Assembly: GCF_001854245.1 (NCBI RefSeq)
Contig: NZ_CP015381.1
Location: forward strand, 3,135,001 to 3,199,000
DNA length: 64,000 nucleotides
Origin: Desulfococcus multivorans
Lineage (GTDB): Bacteria > Desulfobacterota > Desulfobacteria > Desulfobacterales > Desulfococcaceae
Direction: 5' to 3'
Notes under the pieces: model-generated
What the model was told of the DNA's origin: nothing
The model's input: the letters and a program-made list of their open reading frames with translations, nothing else
Database searches by the model: none
Part shown: positions 16,818 to 24,766 of the stretch, one piece after another
How positions within the stretch are numbered: position 1 is the first letter of the stretch
How the letters are laid out: every line of letters begins with the position of its first letter
Program-made: the position numbers and the translations under genes

Positions 16818-17254
16818 CAGATTCACCCTGGTTTTTACTCTTTATCCCATATCAGCATTAATAATTGTTTATTTTGTGTTGACAAAAAGTTCACGGGGGA
16901 TATACTGACCCAAAATCCTCTCAAGTTTTCCCTCTTTTTTTATCCCTCTCAAGGCAGTTTCAAACCAAATTAAAAACAGATTCAAGCCGGATTCAAAAGT
17001 GAAACAAAAAAAGCTCAAAAGCGAATCCGCTCAAAAAATCACCAATATTTCATAGCAAAAACAGATAGTTACATGGTTTCATAGGGGGTGAATCTGGGGT
17101 GAATCCCGGTGAAACTTTGAAACCCTGAAAAGCCCTTAAAGGCAAAAGTGAATCCTGAATCCGGGATTCACTTTTACACATACGGATTCACCCAAGTTTC
17201 ACCCCAGGTGAATCTTTGTAAGTATCTAAAATCCCTCTTAAAGAAAAGTGAATC
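16789..17254. repeat. Second iteron-like cluster, GTGAATC/GATTCAC
   Basis: Nine copies in both orientations: GATTCAC at 16789, 16804, 16820, 17165, 17185; GTGAATC at 17088, 17099, 17148, 17208; and one more GTGAATC at 17248, giving ten in 466 bases. Related GTGAAAC/GTTTCAC words lie among them. A GTGAATCC...GGGATTCAC pair at 17148-17171 can form a hairpin. The surrounding DNA is AT-rich. P4-type satellites carry comparable iterons (GGTGAACA class) at ori and crr, so a second origin element is one reading. Confidence 0.75.
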
Positions 17255-17645
17255 TATACAAGATTTCACTATTTACTCTATAAAAAAAATACTCTTATTT
17301 TATATAAGAGAAAAGTTATAGGGTTTAACTTTTATTATAGAGCCGGTCTCGTTCCCGTTTAGCATTGAAAAGCGGCCAAGAGCTAAGCGAAAGCCATAGT
17401 TCAGACGCGAACTATTCTGGGCAAGGGTAGGGTATGGGTCGCCTTACTCTTGCAATAATCTCTATCTGCCAACCAACAAGTAGCGCTTAAATTTGGACGC
17501 TCTCCCTCAAGCCCATAGGAGTGATCGGCAACAGGGAAAAGTCGTTAACATAAGCAGGGTACTGGTGTGGTGTGAGGCGCGTGGGGGGGTATACCCCTTT
17601 TTTCAGGGCGGGGAATGGGTCCCATACTACCTACCCAACCCATAA
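17255..17645. other. Non-coding stretch with possible structured RNA
   Basis: About 390 bases without an open frame of useful length. An AT-rich block (17270-17340) is followed by a more balanced segment with several local inverted repeats (for example AGTTCAGACGCGAACT near 17398-17413 and GGGGTATACCCC near 17587-17598). The pattern looks like a structured transcript or replication-associated DNA, but no known RNA family is recognised. Confidence 0.35.
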
Positions 17646-17716
17646 GGTTTGATCTGACCGGGCAGCAAGAAATAACCCATGAAAAGCCGAACGTCCTTCC
17701 CGGTCAGAATCAAACC
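17646..17716. repeat. Long inverted repeat with 36-base loop
   Basis: GGTTTGATCTGACCGGG at 17646-17662 is complementary to CCCGGTCAGAATCAAACC at 17699-17716 with one bulged base. It lies between the repeat cluster and the IS91-type element. No T run follows on either strand, so it is not a typical terminator. A 62-codon frame starts in its loop but has no ribosome-binding site. Confidence 0.6.
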
Positions 17717-17997
17717 TGAGTTCATGAAGCCCGGTTTTAAAGGAGCCAATTATAAGGGGATTGCTTTGAACAGATTGCTGATCTTACAGATATGTCGAAG
17801 CGTTTTGGAGGAGCCATCACTGCCTCGACGCGAAAACTTTGCCGAAGACAGTGATGATGCCGTTTAAAGTCGCTATGAATAGCCGTCTATTTTGCTGATA
17901 TTCCGAGTAAAGGCCGCAGCCGGCCTGGCCGCGCCAACGATTCGGTTTTGCGGTTCAAGGCTCGCTCTTTGAAAACCATTTTTACGGGTCGCTGAAG

Positions 17998-19101
17998 CTA
18001 CCCGGGTCCGCGATATTCCGGCACCTGGTGCGGCAGCACCGAATAGCAATATTTCAGCTCGCCTCCGCAATCCGGGCAGGTCGGCCCGCTCTTTTCACGG
18101 GTATCCCTGGGCGTTTCCGGAACCACCAGCTCAAAGGCGTGCATCATCTCGATGGATGCCCGGACGTTTTCAAGCGGAACGCCGCTGCAGGAGTGCATGA
18201 ACCCATAGTAGCGCACCTTCATGAATCCGGGCGGCAGGGAATGCTGCAAAAACCGGCTCATAAAATCCTGGGCATCGAGCTCCATGTAGCGGGTGCGACG
18301 GCTCTTCGGCTTTTTATACGAAAACGTGACCGTGCCGTCGGCTGCATCGACGATCCGATGATCGGAGATCGCCACCTTGAATACATAGTGCGACAGATAG
18401 CGGATGCTCTGCTCGGCCGCCCCGACCGGCTGGATGTTCACATTCCAGCCTTCCCGGAAAATACCTGGGTCGATAAGGCGGCTCATGCCGGCGTCACGCA
18501 TCAGGTCCCTGAATTTCGCCCGACAGATCCGGGACAGCGCTTTGTTGGGAACATAGAAGTCCGGCCTGGACGGATGCCATGCGTTGTCGTCTTTTGACCA
18601 TGCCCCGCCGGCAACCACATAATGGATATGTGGATGGTAGTTCAAGGTTCGGCCCCAGGTGTGGAGCACGCCGAAGAAGCCGGGGACATCTCCGCCGATG
18701 AACTTTCCATCCCTGACCAACTTTTTCATGGCCGCCGAAGACGCCTTGAAAAGGGCGTCATAGGCAATGCTCTGCCGGCTTCTGAAAAAGCGACGAATCT
18801 CCTTCGGGACGGTGAAGGTGATCATGAAATATGGCCCCGGCACCTGTCGGTCCAACTGGCGATCCATCCAGTCCAGTGCCTTTTGATTCTGGCATGCCGG
18901 GCAGTGGCGGTTGCCGCAGGAGCGAAAAATATGGTGGTGTTTTCCACATCCGGCGCATTCGTATACGGTCATACCGCATGCCGGTGTTCGGCATGACAGG
19001 ATGGCATCGATGACGCTCCGGTGGTTCCGGGGCATCCGGTCACCGTATTTTTCAAGATATGCCGGCGCATGCTCGCGAAAGATGTTTTGAATGGCGACCA
19101 T
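17998..19101 (-). CDS. IS91-family rolling-circle transposase
   Basis: HUH-type single-strand transposase of 367 residues. The N-terminal zinc domain reads CGMTVYECAGCGKHHHIFRSCGNRHCPACQ (about 41-71). The metal-binding HUH motif is HPHIHYVV (about 155-162), and the paired catalytic tyrosines are in RYLSHYVFKVA (about 245-255). The C-terminus has a further CPDCGG site. The family moves by one-ended rolling-circle replication. The gene overlaps the recombinase gene by 50 bases, indicating coupled expression. It appears intact. Confidence 0.9.
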   Translation of the reverse strand: MVAIQNIFREHAPAYLEKYGDRMPRNHRSVIDAILSCRTPACGMTVYECAGCGKHHHIFRSCGNRHCPACQNQKALDWMDRQLDRQVPGPYFMITFTVPKEIRRFFRSRQSIAYDALFKASSAAMKKLVRDGKFIGGDVPGFFGVLHTWGRTLNYHPHIHYVVAGGAWSKDDNAWHPSRPDFYVPNKALSRICRAKFRDLMRDAGMSRLIDPGIFREGWNVNIQPVGAAEQSIRYLSHYVFKVAISDHRIVDAADGTVTFSYKKPKSRRTRYMELDAQDFMSRFLQHSLPPGFMKVRYYGFMHSCSGVPLENVRASIEMMHAFELVVPETPRDTREKSGPTCPDCGGELKYCYSVLPHQVPEYRGPG

Positions 19102-19993
19102 TTTCGAAACCCCTCATGCTCTGGTTGATGATCTGATAGGCATCCTCCTGTCCTTTTTGGGTGAGATGCAGATAGACCATAGTGGTTTCGAGCCTGGCAT
19201 GTCCCAGGTAGCGCTGGATGACCCGAATGTTCACGCCCTGCTCCAGCAAATAGGTTGCATAGGAGTGGCGAAGGGTATGAATGGAAACGTGTCGTTTAAT
19301 AATGCCGGCCTGCTCTCTTGCAGCCCGAAAGGCGCCCTGAACGCTGTCAATGGACATCGGGGTTTCGGACGTGGAAGCGCTCTTTCCGCTCCTGCCCAGA
19401 GCCGGGAAGATCAGAACGGGATTTCGATGGACCAGCCAGTATCGACGGAGCAAGTGGTAGGTTTCCTCGGGCAAGGGCACGTATCGGTCTTTGGATCCTT
19501 TGCCTCGGTGAATATGAATCATCATGCGTTTTCCATCAATGTCGGATACTTGCAGGTAAAGAGCCTCCTTGAGCCGAAGCCCGCAGGTGTAAACGGTGAC
19601 CAGGAATGTGTAGTTGTGGAACGTACGGACACGGCTCAGGATCTTCCGAACCTCGTCAGGGCTGAGCACGCTCGGAAGGCGGTTTTCTTTTTGTGCCTTG
19701 AGGTATTCAAACAGCGGCCATTTTCGCTGAAGCACATTGATGAAGAAAAACTTCAGGGCACAGAAGCAGATTTTCATGGTTGACGGCGCCCAATTGGCCT
19801 CGTTTCGGAGGTGCAGGAAATATTTTTTTAACTCGTCCTCTGTTATTTTTTGGGGCTCTTTGTTGTAAAATTCAATGAGCTTGCGTACAGCTCGGGCATA
19901 GGTCTGCTGGGTGCTTTCGCTCATGCCGGCCAATTGAAAGGCCTTGATGGCTTCGTCATACCAAGGGGTCTGAAGTGTTTTGGGTTTTGTCAT
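19052..19993 (-). CDS. Tyrosine recombinase accompanying the IS91 transposase
   Basis: A 313-residue XerC/D-like recombinase. A SAM-like N-terminal domain (about 10-95) is followed by the catalytic domain with R in YTCGLRLKEALYL, K in RGKGSKDRYVPL, H-x-x-R in HTLRHSY, H in RYLGHARLE and Y in TTMVYLHL. All catalytic residues are present. This partner is found in a subgroup of IS91-like elements upstream of and overlapping the transposase; its exact part in transposition is not settled. It starts at 19993 with GAGAGGTATC just upstream. Confidence 0.88.
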   Translation of the reverse strand: MTKPKTLQTPWYDEAIKAFQLAGMSESTQQTYARAVRKLIEFYNKEPQKITEDELKKYFLHLRNEANWAPSTMKICFCALKFFFINVLQRKWPLFEYLKAQKENRLPSVLSPDEVRKILSRVRTFHNYTFLVTVYTCGLRLKEALYLQVSDIDGKRMMIHIHRGKGSKDRYVPLPEETYHLLRRYWLVHRNPVLIFPALGRSGKSASTSETPMSIDSVQGAFRAAREQAGIIKRHVSIHTLRHSYATYLLEQGVNIRVIQRYLGHARLETTMVYLHLTQKGQEDAYQIINQSMRGFENGRHSKHLSRACAGIS

Positions 19994-20231
19994 GATACCT
20001 CTCCTTTGTTTGAGGTTGATAAGGTTCCCTAAGGAGAGGTATCATATCTATTTTATTGAAGCATGTTGGCGGGATGGAGACGGAGTGGGTGATATCAAAA
20101 GCTCAACGACGTCAACTGCTACTGCCGCGGAGCGGCTTCCTTGAACTTGCGCGTTACAGCGCCATGATGCCTGAATGAGACATGTTAACAGGTGTTAAGC
20201 TTTGATTTCGACAGAAACGAGGTGAATTAAT

Positions 20232-20522
20232 ATGGGCCGAGGGTTGTCACCGCTTCAACAGCGGATTCTCGATCTTGCCGACCAAGCCGACAGCGGCACC
20301 GTCTACGCCTTCGAGGTCCTGGTGGACGTCTACGGGTTTCCCCTTGCCAGGAGGGGGCGCTTCGCCGGCACCCACTTCAACCGCCGGGAGATCGGGCGCC
20401 GGTATTTCTCCGGCACCGTGGCGGTGTCGAGGGCCTTCAATCGCCTGGCTAATAGGGGCCTTGCCGAACGTATCATCGGCGGCATCAGGGTTCATCAGGA
20501 CGGCGAAAACCGACATAACTGA
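20232..20522 (+). CDS. Winged-helix-like conserved hypothetical protein, 96 aa
   Basis: Begins MGRGLSPLQQRILDLADQAD and continues with a second helical region around AVSRAFNRLANRGLAERIIGG, which is laid out like a winged helix-turn-helix recognition segment (SRAFNRLANRGL). It has GAGGTG eight bases before the ATG. Nothing in it points to an effector domain. It is an orphan between the IS91-type element and the secreted cysteine-rich gene and could regulate either side. DNA binding is inferred from the pattern. Confidence 0.65.
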   Translation: MGRGLSPLQQRILDLADQADSGTVYAFEVLVDVYGFPLARRGRFAGTHFNRREIGRRYFSGTVAVSRAFNRLANRGLAERIIGGIRVHQDGENRHN

Positions 20523-20889
20523 CACATAAAAAGGGAAGAAAAAGAGCTGGTATAGGTTGGTTTCCACATCGATACGCGCGTAGGGGCCTGCTTTGAGATT
20601 TTAGAAAATCTCCGGAGATGCCCTGGCAGTGAATTCGGACCTCCTATACCCCTTTTTTCGGATCGACAATGGGTTCCTGATATGGGCCACTACGCCCGCG
20701 TTCCCGTGTCAGAGAACTGAGGATCAGAGGTCTACTGGTTAATTTCTGGGGTCCATAAAAAGGCTGAACCAGGGAGGGGCGTCTACATCCTTAGTGAATC
20801 AACAATATAGACCGATTGAGGACATGGGGTCAAAAAAATATCCCCAAAATAGGCATTTGTACCTATATACAAGCCGGGGCAGTTTATGT
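20523..20889. other. Intergenic stretch between the HTH-like and cysteine-rich genes
   Basis: About 370 bases. No open frame with a ribosome-binding site is visible on either strand. AT content rises toward the right end, where the promoter of the cysteine-rich gene should lie. Nothing else recognised. Confidence 0.4.
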
Positions 20890-20905
20890 GTTAATGAACA
20901 TTAAC
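20890..20905. promoter_or_regulatory. Palindromic operator before the cysteine-rich gene
   Basis: GTTAATGAACATTAAC: 7-bp inverted arms around a two-base centre, 24 bases before the ATG. It lies where a repressor would block the transcription start or the leader. The binding protein is unknown. Confidence 0.5.
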
Positions 20906-20928
20906 TTATAATCGAAAGGAAATTGCTC

Positions 20929-21141
20929 ATGTCAAAAATCGCTATTTTCGTTGTTGCCGTATTGGTCTTCGTTGTAACCGCGTTCTTCGTTGGCGACTCT
21001 ATCGCTTATCGTGACCCAGGCCAGTGCATTGCCGACTGCGCTGCGGAACAAGGAATGTGTATCGGCGGTTGCCAAGGGGACATGAACTGTATTTCAAGGT
21101 GTCAATCTGCACATGGCCGATGCGTATCCCGGTGCTGGTGA
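20929..21141 (+). CDS. Small exported cysteine-rich protein with four CX3C motifs, 70 aa
   Basis: An N-terminal hydrophobic stretch (about residues 3-22, rich in V, F and A) looks like a signal peptide or anchor, ending near GDSIAYRDPG. The remaining 40 residues hold eight cysteines in a regular array: CIADC-x6-CIGGC-x5-CISRC-x6-CVSRC. Tandem CX3C pairs form disulfide-clamped helical hairpins in other small proteins (alpha-hairpinin type), so a compact stable peptide is plausible. The ATG at 20929 has GAAAGGA eight bases upstream. Family and function unknown; a secreted peptide or toxin is only a guess. Confidence 0.7.
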   Translation: MSKIAIFVVAVLVFVVTAFFVGDSIAYRDPGQCIADCAAEQGMCIGGCQGDMNCISRCQSAHGRCVSRCW

Positions 21142-21319
21142 TCACCGCCCAATATCGAGAGCAACTATGAACGTATCTATACCGTCAAGAGATGGGCCTC
21201 CATTCACATTCTCAATCCGGGACGTCAAATAATACCTGTCGGTGTTCCGGTCAATCTCAAGCAGCCGTGAGTGGGACTATTTGTTCTCGGTCGTTATAAT
21301 TGAAGGCCTCCACCTCGCA

Positions 21320-21443
21320 TCATCCTGCCTGCAGCGCTCTCGCTCGGTCCATGAGTACAGTCAGCCTTCCGATGGTTTCACTGATCGCGGCGACCCCGCT
21401 TCAGGAGCTCCGGAGTGATGGTATAGGGCGGTTGATAGTTCAT
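21320..21443 (-). pseudogene. Remnant of a Fic-family protein N-terminus
   Basis: On the minus strand ATG at 21443 gives MNYQPPYTITPELLKR, then a one-base frameshift restores VAAISETIGRLTVLMDRARAL before a stop at 21320. The joined sequence matches the N-terminal region typical of Fic/DOC-domain proteins, which often accompany type I restriction systems. The Fic core motif (HxFxxGNGR) is absent. The rest of 21142-21716 holds no recognisable gene. Broken fragment; moderately sure. Confidence 0.55.
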
Positions 21444-21716
21444 GTTGCCTCTCTGGCTGCTTGAAATGGCGCGATCCGTGCCGCGGTACTATTCGGATTG
21501 TCACAGCTCTATCACAGCTCGCTGTCGTAAAGTTGTCGCAGAAGTGGTCCAGTTCAAAACGATGCCAAGCAGACTGCGCCCGCTCGACGCGGATGATTGC
21601 GATGGTCATGCGGTTGGTGATGGTGAATTTCAGTAATTCCCTTCCGCTGTGACTGTTTTCCTGTAGTCACAAAGCTGAGGATCGCGCGGCAAGGCAAAGG
21701 TACGTTCATCGCCGCC

Positions 21717-23630
21717 TCACTCTGCCGTCAACAGCGTTGCCAGCCTGCCCAGCGCCTCGGATACGATCCGGCCCTGCTGCTCGATACTGCCGATGATCTG
21801 CTGCGGGGTGCGGTCATCCACCTTGGTGACGGCGTTGGGGTTGACCGCTTTCAGGTCAAACACGGCGGCGTCGATATCGGCTGCCTTGGTCTCTATATCT
21901 TTAGCGGCCTTTTCCTTTTCGCGGATCTGCCCGTCCACCGCGTTCAGCGCTTCTTTATCGGCTTTCTCTTTCTTCAACCGTTTGAGCTGTTCCTTCAGGT
22001 CAACCACATCCGCCTTGATGGCGGCTGCCTCATCCAAAAGCGGCTGCATCTCTTCCCGCGCCTTGGCACGACGGGCGGCAAAATCGACGGTCCAGGAGTA
22101 GCGGCTTTCGCCTTGCGGCGTGCCGCGCTTTAGCAACAGGCCGGCGTAACTCGGGAAGGACTTGCCCGCGTTCGCTTCGTCCTCTTTCCAGTCAGCAACG
22201 AGCTTGGGCGGAAGCTGAGCGTCGGCCAGCACCGAACCATCCATATCGAAACCGAAGTGAGCCAGGGTCAGCGGCGTCTTCTTGCCGACCTTGACGCCAG
22301 AGAGGTCGTAGTACCAGATTTTTTCGGTCTTCCGCCCTTTGGTGAAGAACAGCAGGTTGGTTTTCACTCCGGCCCCGGCGGTGGAGAAGACCCCACCGGG
22401 CAGGCTGACGATGGCCCACAGGTCACATTCGTCCACCAGCTTACGCTTGGTCTCGACAAAGGCGCTCTCGTTGGTGCGAAACAGCAGCCCCTCATCAAGG
22501 ACGATGGCGCAGGTGCCATCCGGGGCCAGTTCGCTGAGGATATCCTGCACGAACAGCACTTGGGTGGAACTGGTCTCAAAGTCGAAATGCTTCTGGGCGT
22601 CCTTGCCCTCCTTGCCGCCAAAGGGCGGGTTGGTGAGGATGTAGTCGAAGAATTTCGGGGCCTGCTCAAACAGCGCGGCGTAGGTGGCGCGGCCGGTCAG
22701 AGTGTTGCCGTGCCAGAGGTTGGGCTGGTCGATGCCGTGCAGCACCAGGTTGGCTAGAGCAATCGGGAAAACCAGGTTTTCCTTTTCCCGGCCGAAGAAG
22801 GTGTCGTGCTTCAGGGTGTCGATATCGAGGCTTGCGGCGCTCTGCCCCAACTTGCGGGAGATGTGCTCGTAAGCGATGGCCAGGAAGCCGCCGGTGCCGC
22901 AGCCTGGGTCGTAGATGGTTTTGCCCGGTTCGGGATCGACCGTATGCACCATGGCACGGATCACCTCGCGCGGGGTGAAGAACTGGCCGCCGTCGGAGTT
23001 CTTCTCGCCCATTTTCAGCAGCAGGTCTTCATACACCTGGGACAGGGTGAAAAAGTGGGTGTCGTCCACGTGGTCGATATGGATCTGGTGCACCTTGTCG
23101 AGGATGTCACGCAAGTTGGTTTCCGAATCCACCCGCACCCGCTCAACCGCCGTCATGATGCGGCCGATGATGCGCTGCTTGCGCGAGGCCGAGGGGTTGG
23201 GCAACCCGGTGCGGGCATCAACATCCAGTCCGTGCAGATGCGGCAGCAACTCCTTGTTGATGAAGTCGAACAGCCTGCCATCGCCTGCGGCGAACAGTTC
23301 CTGCCGCTTCCAGCCATAGGGTTTGCCGTCGCTGGTCTGAAGATGATCGTCCTTTTCGGAAAAAGGCGCGGCCCAGTCCTGCCAGCGGTAGGGGCTGGCG
23401 AGGGCCGGGGTGAAGGTTGCCCCGACTGCCTCCGCCTTGTCTCGGGCCTTCTCCTCCTGGGCATCGAGGATGCGCAGGAACAGAATCCAGGTCAACTCCG
23501 GCACATACTGCAGAGCACTGGCGCAGTTAGAGCGGCGCATGATGTCGCAGATCGATTTGACAAAGGCCGACAGCGACTGGGTGGAGGCGATGGCCTTGGG
23601 CTGTTTTTTCTTGGTTGTTTTTCGTGCCAT
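21717..23630 (-). CDS. hsdM: Type I restriction-modification methyltransferase subunit
   Basis: N6-adenine DNA methyltransferase of 637 residues. The SAM-binding motif I reads DPGCGTGGFLAIAYEH (about 243-258) and the catalytic motif IV is NPPFGG in DYILTNPPFGG (about 335). The N-terminal helical domain precedes them and the C-terminus is a long coiled coil (about 545-600) that contacts HsdS. It lies two bases after hsdS on the same strand, the last gene of the operon. It appears intact, so host DNA should be protected. Confidence 0.94.
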   Translation of the reverse strand: MARKTTKKKQPKAIASTQSLSAFVKSICDIMRRSNCASALQYVPELTWILFLRILDAQEEKARDKAEAVGATFTPALASPYRWQDWAAPFSEKDDHLQTSDGKPYGWKRQELFAAGDGRLFDFINKELLPHLHGLDVDARTGLPNPSASRKQRIIGRIMTAVERVRVDSETNLRDILDKVHQIHIDHVDDTHFFTLSQVYEDLLLKMGEKNSDGGQFFTPREVIRAMVHTVDPEPGKTIYDPGCGTGGFLAIAYEHISRKLGQSAASLDIDTLKHDTFFGREKENLVFPIALANLVLHGIDQPNLWHGNTLTGRATYAALFEQAPKFFDYILTNPPFGGKEGKDAQKHFDFETSSTQVLFVQDILSELAPDGTCAIVLDEGLLFRTNESAFVETKRKLVDECDLWAIVSLPGGVFSTAGAGVKTNLLFFTKGRKTEKIWYYDLSGVKVGKKTPLTLAHFGFDMDGSVLADAQLPPKLVADWKEDEANAGKSFPSYAGLLLKRGTPQGESRYSWTVDFAARRAKAREEMQPLLDEAAAIKADVVDLKEQLKRLKKEKADKEALNAVDGQIREKEKAAKDIETKAADIDAAVFDLKAVNPNAVTKVDDRTPQQIIGSIEQQGRIVSEALGRLATLLTAE

Positions 23631-23632
23631 GG

Positions 23633-24766
23633 TTACATCTCGAAGGCCTGCGCCAGAATTTTCTGGGGCAGGAGGTTAATGTCGTTGAGTTTGGATTCGA
23701 TTGCCTGCCGCATCGGCCTTAGAGCGGCCAATGCTGCGGACGCCTTTTGCTGGATGGTGAAATCGGGCAGTTCTATTTCACCCTCGGCCAGGCGGTTGAA
23801 CAGCATACGCTCGCGCACCGCGCCACGGGCAAGGGATAGAATACACTGTTCGCCGAGCGGCGAACGCAACCAGCAGTAGAACCAGCGGGAATCGACAACG
23901 CCCTTTTTGCCCTGAAGCGCTACATAATCCGGGCTGGTGATGCCGGGGGTGTCATCGTCATCCACCAGAGCAATGGAGCCGATCAGAATACGCATGGGGT
24001 TGTAGAAGACGGTGCCGGGGAACACCGGCTTGTAGCGTTCCGGTTTCTTGCCCGGCGGCTCCTTGGCCGGGGCCAGACCGTCGCGGGTGGCTCCCAAAAC
24101 GGGATAGTCCGCCCAGCTGTCGCCGATGCCCTGCTTGACCTCTTCCAGCACCTCGCCGAGGTTGTGCCTGGTGGTTCTGCCATACTGGATACTGTCGAGG
24201 ACGATGGCATCGGCCAGCTTCGTTGTCTCTCGCAACTGCGCCTCCGCCGCCTGCCGGGCCTTGTCCGCCTCGGCCAGTTGGGCTTTCAGGCGGGTGGCGA
24301 TTTGGCGTTGTTTTTCGATGGGCTTTGGAAAACTAATTTCAAATGCTTCTAAAGTGGATTTGGAGACCTCTACAAATGTCGCACCACTTCCCAATGCTTG
24401 TATGTCGGCCATACGGTGTTTGAGGGTGTAGTACAGAAACTCAGGGTCTATCTCACTTGAGCAGACAAAGCTTTTGCAGCCTTGGTTCGTGTGTAAAGAA
24501 CAGCCAGCTATCCCAAGATGCCCGATAGGTGCTCTCGACGACATTACAACAGCGCCTTGCGGAACCAAAGGGAGATTACAACTTGCTCGACCCATCGCCG
24601 TGATCAGTCTGGATGAAGTTGTAATGACAGGCTCGTTGAGTTTACCAAGGTCTGTTGGCGTGACCCAAACGAGATTGCCACTCCAATAGGCTGGGTTCGA
24701 TGATTCGGGTGTTGTCCCGCTCAATACGGTTGTGATTTTCCCAAGTGGTGAAGTTATCCAACTCAT
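23633..24766 (-). CDS. hsdS: Type I restriction specificity subunit
   Basis: Determines the bipartite target of the type I enzyme. Two target-recognition domains are visible: MSWITSPLGKITTVLSGTTPE... to about residue 145, and from about 205 onward (KQGIGDSWADYP...). A central helical spacer (about 150-200, KQRQIATRLKAQLAEADKARQ) and a C-terminal helix set the spacing of the half-sites. The ATG at 24766 overlaps the hsdR stop by four bases; an upstream frame extension is antisense-like filler. The first TRD ends in KPIEKQRQIATRL, the usual conserved helix. Confidence 0.92.
   Translation of the reverse strand: MSWITSPLGKITTVLSGTTPESSNPAYWSGNLVWVTPTDLGKLNEPVITTSSRLITAMGRASCNLPLVPQGAVVMSSRAPIGHLGIAGCSLHTNQGCKSFVCSSEIDPEFLYYTLKHRMADIQALGSGATFVEVSKSTLEAFEISFPKPIEKQRQIATRLKAQLAEADKARQAAEAQLRETTKLADAIVLDSIQYGRTTRHNLGEVLEEVKQGIGDSWADYPVLGATRDGLAPAKEPPGKKPERYKPVFPGTVFYNPMRILIGSIALVDDDDTPGITSPDYVALQGKKGVVDSRWFYCWLRSPLGEQCILSLARGAVRERMLFNRLAEGEIELPDFTIQQKASAALAALRPMRQAIESKLNDINLLPQKILAQAFEM

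Larger units (their letters stand above)
17870..20150 (-). mobile_element. IS91-type element with tyrosine recombinase; ends approximate
   Basis: Two overlapping genes, a tyrosine recombinase then a Y2-type IS91 transposase. IS91 elements lack long inverted repeats and do not duplicate the target, so ends cannot be fixed from the sequence alone. Possible end signals are a GC hairpin followed by CCTTGAAC near 20126-20150 and GGTTCAAGG near 17954-17962. IS91 targets contain GAAC/CAAG words, which fits. Confidence 0.65.

Noticed and set aside
17255-17640. Group II intron or CRISPR array in the gene-poor stretch
   Set aside because: No reverse transcriptase, no regular spacer-repeat pattern and no intron end motifs; the repeats have irregular spacing and mixed orientation.
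17679-17867. 62-codon open frame beside the IS91-type element
   Set aside because: It starts in the loop of an inverted repeat, has no ribosome-binding site and no family pattern.
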